DNA of 64,000 nt. Source: Acidimicrobiales bacterium (GTDB lineage Bacteria; Actinomycetota; Acidimicrobiia; Acidimicrobiales; SHLQ01). Positions 59,502-64,000 of the stretch are shown here, piece by piece. A program made the translations under genes and the position numbers. The notes below the pieces were generated by a model. That model did not search any database and was not told where the DNA came from. It saw only the letters and a program-made list of their open reading frames with translations. Each line of letters begins with the position of its first letter. Within the stretch, counting starts at the first letter, position 1. The DNA is taken from positions 28,012-92,011 of the forward strand of contig JAHDCX010000006.1 in assembly GCA_020629635.1 (NCBI GenBank), read 5' to 3'.

Positions 59502-61246
59502 ACGGGCGTGACCTCGTCCCAGCCGCGGACGGAGTTGATCCGGAACACGCGGTCGGCGGCGAAGAGCTCGTCGACCATGACGATCCGTTCGGTCAGCTGC
59601 CCGCGCTCGAGGAGCTCCTCTCGGAGGGTGCCGCCAAGCAGGCCGCTGGAGCGGGCGGGCGTGACGAGGGTGCCGTCGATCTCGAGCACGAGGTTGGCGA
59701 TGCACGTTTCGGTCAGCTCGCCTCGGCGATTCCACAAGATGACATCGGATGCCGCAGGAAATCGAGCCATGGCGTCGTCGTAGCGCGTGCGGATCGTCGT
59801 CTTCCACACCAAGAACTCGTCGTACGGATCGGTCGGTTCGGTGTCGATCGGAAGGTTGATGGGGTCGTCTCCCGATGACGGCAGCGGGCCGACCTGCAGC
59901 GAGGCTGTCCCGTGCGCGTCGATCAGCAGACGCAGCAGCACGGGCGTGTCGGACCGCACGCCATCGAGGAGCGCCATCACTTTGTCCATGTCGACGTGAA
60001 TCCCGAAGTGGTCCCCGGTGGCAAGCAACCGATTGATGTGGCGCTGGCGAAGTGAAACCCCGCCGTCGGGAGTCCACGCCATCGTCTCCAAAAGGTGCAG
60101 CGGCTTTCCGGCCCGAGCGAGGACACGTGACTTGTGTTCGGCCTCGCGCCACTCGTCCTCGGCATCGGAGTCCCAGACGATCCCGCCGCCGACCCCGTAC
60201 GTGCCCGCTCCGGCCTCGATGTCGAGCCAGACGCTGCGGATGATGACATTGGCTTCGATCCGGCCATCTGGCGCCATCGTGAGCACCGAGCCGGTGTAGA
60301 CGCCGCGAGGCGAGCGTTCGAGGTCAGCGATGATCTCGGTCGTGCGGTACTTGGGTGCACCAGTGATCGATGCAATCGGGTACAGCGCATCGAGGATGCC
60401 CAACAGGTCGGCGTCGGACTCGCCGACGACGGTCGAGGTCATCGTGTGAACGGTGGGGTAGTGCTCGACGGTGAGGAGGTCGGGCACCTTCACCGTTCCG
60501 ACGTCCGCGATGCGGCCGAGGTCGTTGCGCACCATGTCGACGATCATGACGTTCTCGGCGCGATCCTTCAGGCTCGCCGAGAGTTCATCGGCGATCTCGG
60601 CGTCACGAACAGGATTGAAGTGCCGGGGTCGGGTGCCTTTCATGGGTCGCGACGTGATCGTGCGTCCGATTCGGGTGAAGAACAGCTCGGGGGTGGCCGC
60701 GCACAGGGCATGGGAGCCGAGGTGGATGAACGCGTCGTGCGCGGCATTCTGCCCTCGCGACAGCGCTGCAAAGAGACCTTCGGCCGAACCCCAGAAGCTT
60801 GCGGTTCGTCGGACGGTGTAGTTGACCTGGTAGGTCTCGCCCGAACGGATGTGTTCGCGTACCGCTGCGATCGCATCGCCGTACGCGTCTTCGGTTTGAT
60901 CGGCCGTCCACTCCGAAATCTCGAACGGGCCATCCAGCGGCCCGTCGGATGCGTCTGGCGAGTCGAAGATGCCGACGGCAACGAGGGGAGTGGTGGCGTC
61001 ACGTTTGGAAACGACAGCTGGGTCAAATGCCGGGCCGGCGTCGTAGCTGAGCAGGGTCACCGCCCACTTGCCGTCCGCGACTGCGTCCTGGGCTCGCTCA
61101 ATGACGGTCCGCACCTCGTCGAGCGTCCACGCACAGAACGACGCCGTTGGATTGGCGAACCGGTGCCAGGCGCGGTCATCGCCGAAGCGAAGCAGAGCAA
61201 CGTCGACACGGGTGCTGGGATTGGCGGTGACTTCGGGCGTCGGCAC
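59480..61246 (-). CDS. pabB: Aminodeoxychorismate synthase/lyase fusion (PabB-PabC)
   Basis: A 588-residue two-domain protein. The N-terminal half is PabB (YQVNYTVRRTASF, ATPELFF, RPMKGTRPRH, IVDMVRNDLGRI, PIASITGAPK), making aminodeoxychorismate; the C-terminal part is a fold-type IV PLP lyase (PabC; PLP Lys in LVWKTTIRTRYDDAM; NRRGELTETCIANLVLEIDG). Together they make p-aminobenzoate for folate. The GTG at 61246 is six bases after TACGCT and is preferred over the GTG at 61285. Its final residues and stop come from element C. Confidence 0.92.
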   Translation of the reverse strand: MPTPEVTANPSTRVDVALLRFGDDRAWHRFANPTASFCAWTLDEVRTVIERAQDAVADGKWAVTLLSYDAGPAFDPAVVSKRDATTPLVAVGIFDSPDASDGPLDGPFEISEWTADQTEDAYGDAIAAVREHIRSGETYQVNYTVRRTASFWGSAEGLFAALSRGQNAAHDAFIHLGSHALCAATPELFFTRIGRTITSRPMKGTRPRHFNPVRDAEIADELSASLKDRAENVMIVDMVRNDLGRIADVGTVKVPDLLTVEHYPTVHTMTSTVVGESDADLLGILDALYPIASITGAPKYRTTEIIADLERSPRGVYTGSVLTMAPDGRIEANVIIRSVWLDIEAGAGTYGVGGGIVWDSDAEDEWREAEHKSRVLARAGKPLHLLETMAWTPDGGVSLRQRHINRLLATGDHFGIHVDMDKVMALLDGVRSDTPVLLRLLIDAHGTASLQVGPLPSSGDDPINLPIDTEPTDPYDEFLVWKTTIRTRYDDAMARFPAASDVILWNRRGELTETCIANLVLEIDGTLVTPARSSGLLGGTLREELLERGQLTERIVMVDELFAADRVFRINSVRGWDEVTPVGSSLNK

Positions 61247-61252
61247 TCTCAG

Positions 61253-61258
61253 AGCGTA
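61253..61258 (-). promoter_or_regulatory. -10 hexamer of the leaderless pabB promoter
   Basis: TACGCT on the minus strand, six bases before the GTG at 61246; it decides the start. Confidence 0.5.
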
Positions 61259-61289
61259 AACCGGCTCTCCGTAGAGACCGTTCACCGGT

Positions 61290-61295
61290 TATGGT
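61290..61295 (+). promoter_or_regulatory. -10 hexamer of the leaderless DtxR-family promoter
   Basis: TATGGT ends seven bases before the ATG at 61303 and overlaps the in-frame ATG at 61291, which makes 61303 the likely start. AACCGG (61259-61264) and CCGGTT (61285-61290) form a dyad across this divergent promoter region. Confidence 0.5.
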
Positions 61296-61302
61296 CGAAG
61301 GC

Positions 61303-61986
61303 ATGGTGTATGAGGCGCCCGAATGGCATCCGGCGTTCGAGGAGTATTGCGAGACGATTTTCGAACTCGCCGAAGACGGCCTCGAGGTCAAACAGGCGCG
61401 CATCGCCGACCGCCTCGAAGTGTCTCGTCCCGCCGTCTCGGAGATGATTCGCAAGCTCGAACGTGAGGGCTTGGTCGCCGTCGACACGTCGGGTGACATC
61501 TCGCTGACCGACGATGGGACCATCCTTGCCCGGCGGGTCGTTCGCCGGCATCGCCTCGCCGAGCGCTTCCTGACCGATGTGCTCGAGTTGTCGTGGGCCG
61601 AGGCCCATCACGAGGCTGGCAAGTGGGAGCACGTGATCAGCCCGGTCGTCGAAGACGCGCTCGACCGCGTGCTCGGCAGCCCGACCACCTGTCCGCACGG
61701 CAATCCGATTCCGGGCTCGGACTATGTCCGTCCCGACGACGCGCTGCCGCTTGGCAACATCGAGGTTGGTGGGGGATTCACCGTGCAACGCATCCCCGAG
61801 GAGCTCGAATTCGAGCCGGGGCTGCTCGAATACCTCGAAGAGGTCGGCGTGACACCCGGGCGCACAGGCACCGTGACCGCATGTTCGCCGGACGGCACGA
61901 CGACGGTCGACATCGATGGCCGACCCTTCGGGATCGGGCCCTTCGCCGGCGAACGCATCCTCGTGACCGCCGGTCAGACCAGCTGA
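61303..61986 (+). CDS. DtxR/MntR-family metal-dependent regulator
   Basis: A 227-residue iron- or manganese-dependent repressor: helix-turn-helix (VKQARIADRLEVSRPAVSEMIRKLEREGLV, about residues 30-60), metal-binding dimerisation domain (AERFLTDVLELSWAEAHHEAGKWEHVIS, CPHGNPIPG) and a C-terminal FeoA/SH3-like domain. Domain order is that of DtxR/IdeR. It converges on an iron(III) ABC importer, which it plausibly represses. Start ATG 61303 from the promoter position. Confidence 0.93.
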   Translation: MVYEAPEWHPAFEEYCETIFELAEDGLEVKQARIADRLEVSRPAVSEMIRKLEREGLVAVDTSGDISLTDDGTILARRVVRRHRLAERFLTDVLELSWAEAHHEAGKWEHVISPVVEDALDRVLGSPTTCPHGNPIPGSDYVRPDDALPLGNIEVGGGFTVQRIPEELEFEPGLLEYLEEVGVTPGRTGTVTACSPDGTTTVDIDGRPFGIGPFAGERILVTAGQTS

Positions 61987-62001
61987 CGGCTGTTCTCTTG
62001 C

Positions 62002-63606
62002 TCAGTCCCGGCTTGCGGGCCGGATGATCAGGAACCACGTCGCCACGAAGGAGAAGACGACGAGGCTGAGTGCCATTAGCCCCGCCTCCGCGAGGAACGA
62101 CTCGCTGAACGATCCGAAGATGCGCGTGGCGAGGGTCTCGAATCCGATCGGCGTCAGCAGCAGGCTGATCGGCAGCTCCTTCATGGTGGACAGGAGGACG
62201 AGTCCCGCAGCTCCGAGTGCGCCGGGCCAGATGAGCGGCAGATCGATGGAGGTGAGGCGCCGCAGCGGGTCGGCGCCAGCCATTCTGGCGACGTCATGGA
62301 AGCGATCCGGGACGAGTTGGACGGCGACGAGGGTGGCACCCATGGCCAGGGCAACGAATCGGACGACGTAGGCAGCGATCAGGGTGATCATCGAATCGTC
62401 GAAGGTGGCGAAGGTCCAGTCCGATTGAAGGATCCAGAACTTCGCGGCAAGGGCGACGAGGAGGCCTGGCAGGGCGAACGTGGCGATCGCCAATGCGTGT
62501 GCGGCCGATCCAACCCGACTCTGGTGTCGGGCAACGAGCAACGCGATCGGTAGGACGGCGAGGACGGCGAGTACTGCAGTGACTGCGCTCACGGCAACCG
62601 TGTTGAGCGTGGTCCCCGCCATTTCGCCGACATCGATGGTCAGGCCTCGACCGCCGCGTTGGGCACGATCGAATCCCCTGATGCTCCAGTCGAGGAGCGC
62701 GGCGACCGGAATGACCAAACCGGCGAGCACGAGGATCGACACGAATCCGAGCCCCATCCAGCGTCCGCGGCCAAGCGGGGTCCGGACGGGGGTGAGGTTG
62801 CGAACAGTCCCAACGCGGGGTTGTCGGGCGTTCGCCCACCGTTCCGCGGTCACGACGAGCGCCGCAAGGACGAGCAGGATCAGGGCGAGCGCGAGCGCCA
62901 CCGGCCGGTTGAACCCGGTGAAGTTGGCCTCGATCGCCCGAGTCAGGGTGTCGTAACGGAGGATGGCGACCGCACCGAAGTCACTGATCGTGTAAAGGAA
63001 CACGAGCAGGGTTCCTGCCGTGATTGCGGTCCGGGCCTGCGGGACGATGATGCGCGTGAAGACGTGCAATCCGCTGTTGCCGAGCAGTCGGGCGCTCTGC
63101 TCGATGGATCCCGGAAGTCGACGGAAGCGTGCCGCCACCGAGAGATGCACGTACGGGTACGTGAAGATTGTGAGCACGTACCAGGCGCCCCAGAGTCCGT
63201 CGAGAGCGGGAATCGAGGGAAGCCCCACACCGGTCAAGGCGTCGTCGATCATCCCGCCGGGGTTGAGGCTTCTGACCATCGCGGCAGCACCGATGAAGGT
63301 CGGAAAGACGAGTGGAAGTGCGACGAGGGCGTCGAACACCCGTCGACCGGGGAGGTCGGTTCGGGTGACCAGCCAGGCGGAGACGGTGCCGATGACTGCG
63401 CTCGTCACGCTCACCAGCACGGCGAGGACCAGTGTTCGCCGGAGCGGTCCGAGCACCGCGTCTTGTCCGATGAGGCCGATCGGGTCGGCGTCGTCGGTCA
63501 GCGCGCGCCAGATGAGATAGGCCGCCGGCAGGACGAAGAACGTCCCCGCAACGGCGGCCGACAACCGAAGTCCGACCGGCGGACGCCGGTCGACCGTGGC
63601 GGTCAT
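62002..63606 (-). CDS. fbpB: Iron(III) ABC transporter permease
   Basis: A 534-residue protein with about twelve membrane segments in two homologous halves, each with a binding-protein-dependent permease (EAA) loop: SIEQSARLLGNSGLHVFTRIIVPQART near residue 170 and DRFHDVARMAGADPLRRLTSIDLPLI near residue 445. Such fused FbpB/thiamine-type permeases move iron(III). It starts with an ATG that overlaps the stop of the binding protein gene. No ATPase gene is seen within the window. Confidence 0.9.
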   Translation of the reverse strand: MTATVDRRPPVGLRLSAAVAGTFFVLPAAYLIWRALTDDADPIGLIGQDAVLGPLRRTLVLAVLVSVTSAVIGTVSAWLVTRTDLPGRRVFDALVALPLVFPTFIGAAAMVRSLNPGGMIDDALTGVGLPSIPALDGLWGAWYVLTIFTYPYVHLSVAARFRRLPGSIEQSARLLGNSGLHVFTRIIVPQARTAITAGTLLVFLYTISDFGAVAILRYDTLTRAIEANFTGFNRPVALALALILLVLAALVVTAERWANARQPRVGTVRNLTPVRTPLGRGRWMGLGFVSILVLAGLVIPVAALLDWSIRGFDRAQRGGRGLTIDVGEMAGTTLNTVAVSAVTAVLAVLAVLPIALLVARHQSRVGSAAHALAIATFALPGLLVALAAKFWILQSDWTFATFDDSMITLIAAYVVRFVALAMGATLVAVQLVPDRFHDVARMAGADPLRRLTSIDLPLIWPGALGAAGLVLLSTMKELPISLLLTPIGFETLATRIFGSFSESFLAEAGLMALSLVVFSFVATWFLIIRPASRD

Positions 63607-64000
63607 CCGGTGATGCCACTCGCTTCAATGATCTCGACCGATCGGGCGAGGCCGTCGCCGAGAGAGTCGAAGTCCACGTCGAAATCACTTCCGGAGTCGT
63701 CGAGGTCGGGGAGCACGTCGTTGGGGTCGACTCCGGCCGACAACGGGTACTCGAGGGTGTCGTCGGTGATGAACTGCTGGGCACCTTCGCCGAGCAGGAA
63801 CGAGAGGAAGGCCTGGGAGTCGTCGACGGCGTCGGAGGATGCGGTGATACCGCCGGCGGTGACGATGACGAGCGAACCGATGTCGTCGCCATCGAACACG
63901 TGATTCTCGGCCCGGTGGTCGGGTCCGATCGCAGCTGCCTCTTGGAAGTTGTAGTAATGGTTGACGAGGCCGAAGTCGAACTCGCCTCGGCCGACGGCGT
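63603..64000 (-). CDS. fbpA: Iron(III) ABC transporter substrate-binding protein (partial)
   Basis: The C-terminal 131 residues of an extracellular iron-binding protein; the gene runs off the right edge. FGLVNHYYNFQEAA carries the paired tyrosines that bind iron(III) in FbpA proteins, and VIVTAGGITASSDAVDDSQAFLSFLL is typical of the family's last domain. The acidic end (DLDDSGSDFDVDFD) is conspicuous. It is coupled to the permease gene by an ATGA overlap. Confidence 0.88.
   Translation of the reverse strand, partial: AVGRGEFDFGLVNHYYNFQEAAAIGPDHRAENHVFDGDDIGSLVIVTAGGITASSDAVDDSQAFLSFLLGEGAQQFITDDTLEYPLSAGVDPNDVLPDLDDSGSDFDVDFDSLGDGLARSVEIIEASGITG

Noticed and set aside
1..64000. tRNA, rRNA, CRISPR or prophage content
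   Set aside because: No cloverleaf-like gene, regularly spaced repeat array or phage/transposase protein is evident in gaps or frames; a tRNAscan run would confirm.

Overview
This 64 kb window looks like a chromosomal segment of a high-GC actinobacterium. Supporting signs are a DAP-type MurE with a DNPR motif, a division set of SepF plus DivIVA without FtsA, a mycothiol synthase-like acetyltransferase, a menaquinone pathway (menA, menG) and many leaderless gene starts. The mix would suit an Acidimicrobiia/Ilumatobacter-type genome, but the lineage is inference. I see no rRNA, tRNA, CRISPR array, prophage or transposase gene.

Layout. 1-3.3 kb: a MoxR/DUF58 operon (minus), a small unknown gene and a lipoate-ligase-like gene. 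3.3-18.4 kb: the division and cell wall (dcw) cluster, mraZ-rsmH-ftsL-ftsI-murE-mraY-murD-ftsW-murG-murC-murB-ftsQ-ftsZ, nearly all genes overlapping by 1-8 bases. murF is missing. Next come pgeF, yggS, sepF, divIVA, a DksA/TraR protein with a lysine-rich tail, lspA, rluD, a phosphodiesterase and dnaE. 29-35 kb: unknown genes, a nitroreductase, menA/menG, an inactive-looking rhomboid, rlmN and an mshD-like gene. 35-45 kb: a joined his-groES-trp run (hisC-hisB-hisH-hisF-groES-trpE-ygfZ-trpC-trpF-trpB-trpA). 45-48.4 kb: a flavoprotein reductase, an ECF sigma/zinc anti-sigma pair, HU and a FabZ-like dehydratase. 48.5-59.4 kb: leuS, a Nudix hydrolase, a dehydrogenase, a PadR operon, an ABC exporter, serA and a DUF1015 gene. 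59.5-64 kb: a PabB-PabC fusion, a DtxR-type regulator and an iron(III) ABC importer that runs off the right edge.

The most interesting material is between genes. (1) The mraZ-rsmH spacer can form a 19-bp helix that closes over the Shine-Dalgarno and ATG of rsmH, a candidate structured RNA switch for the dcw operon. (2) The region upstream of mraZ stacks four 10-bp-spaced MraZ boxes, a perfect SOS-type CGAAC-N4-GTTCG site and two perfect 17-bp palindromes exactly 30 bp apart. (3) Three long palindromes sharing GGGGTCAAGTCT termini sit exactly in three convergent gene junctions, and one supplies the stop codon of pabB. (4) At least fourteen genes have a TANNNT hexamer 6-8 bases before an ATG or GTG and no Shine-Dalgarno. 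These mark leaderless transcripts and fix several starts. (5) A perfect hairpin with a T run lies ahead of the his genes like an attenuator, and the PadR operator covers its own leaderless promoter.
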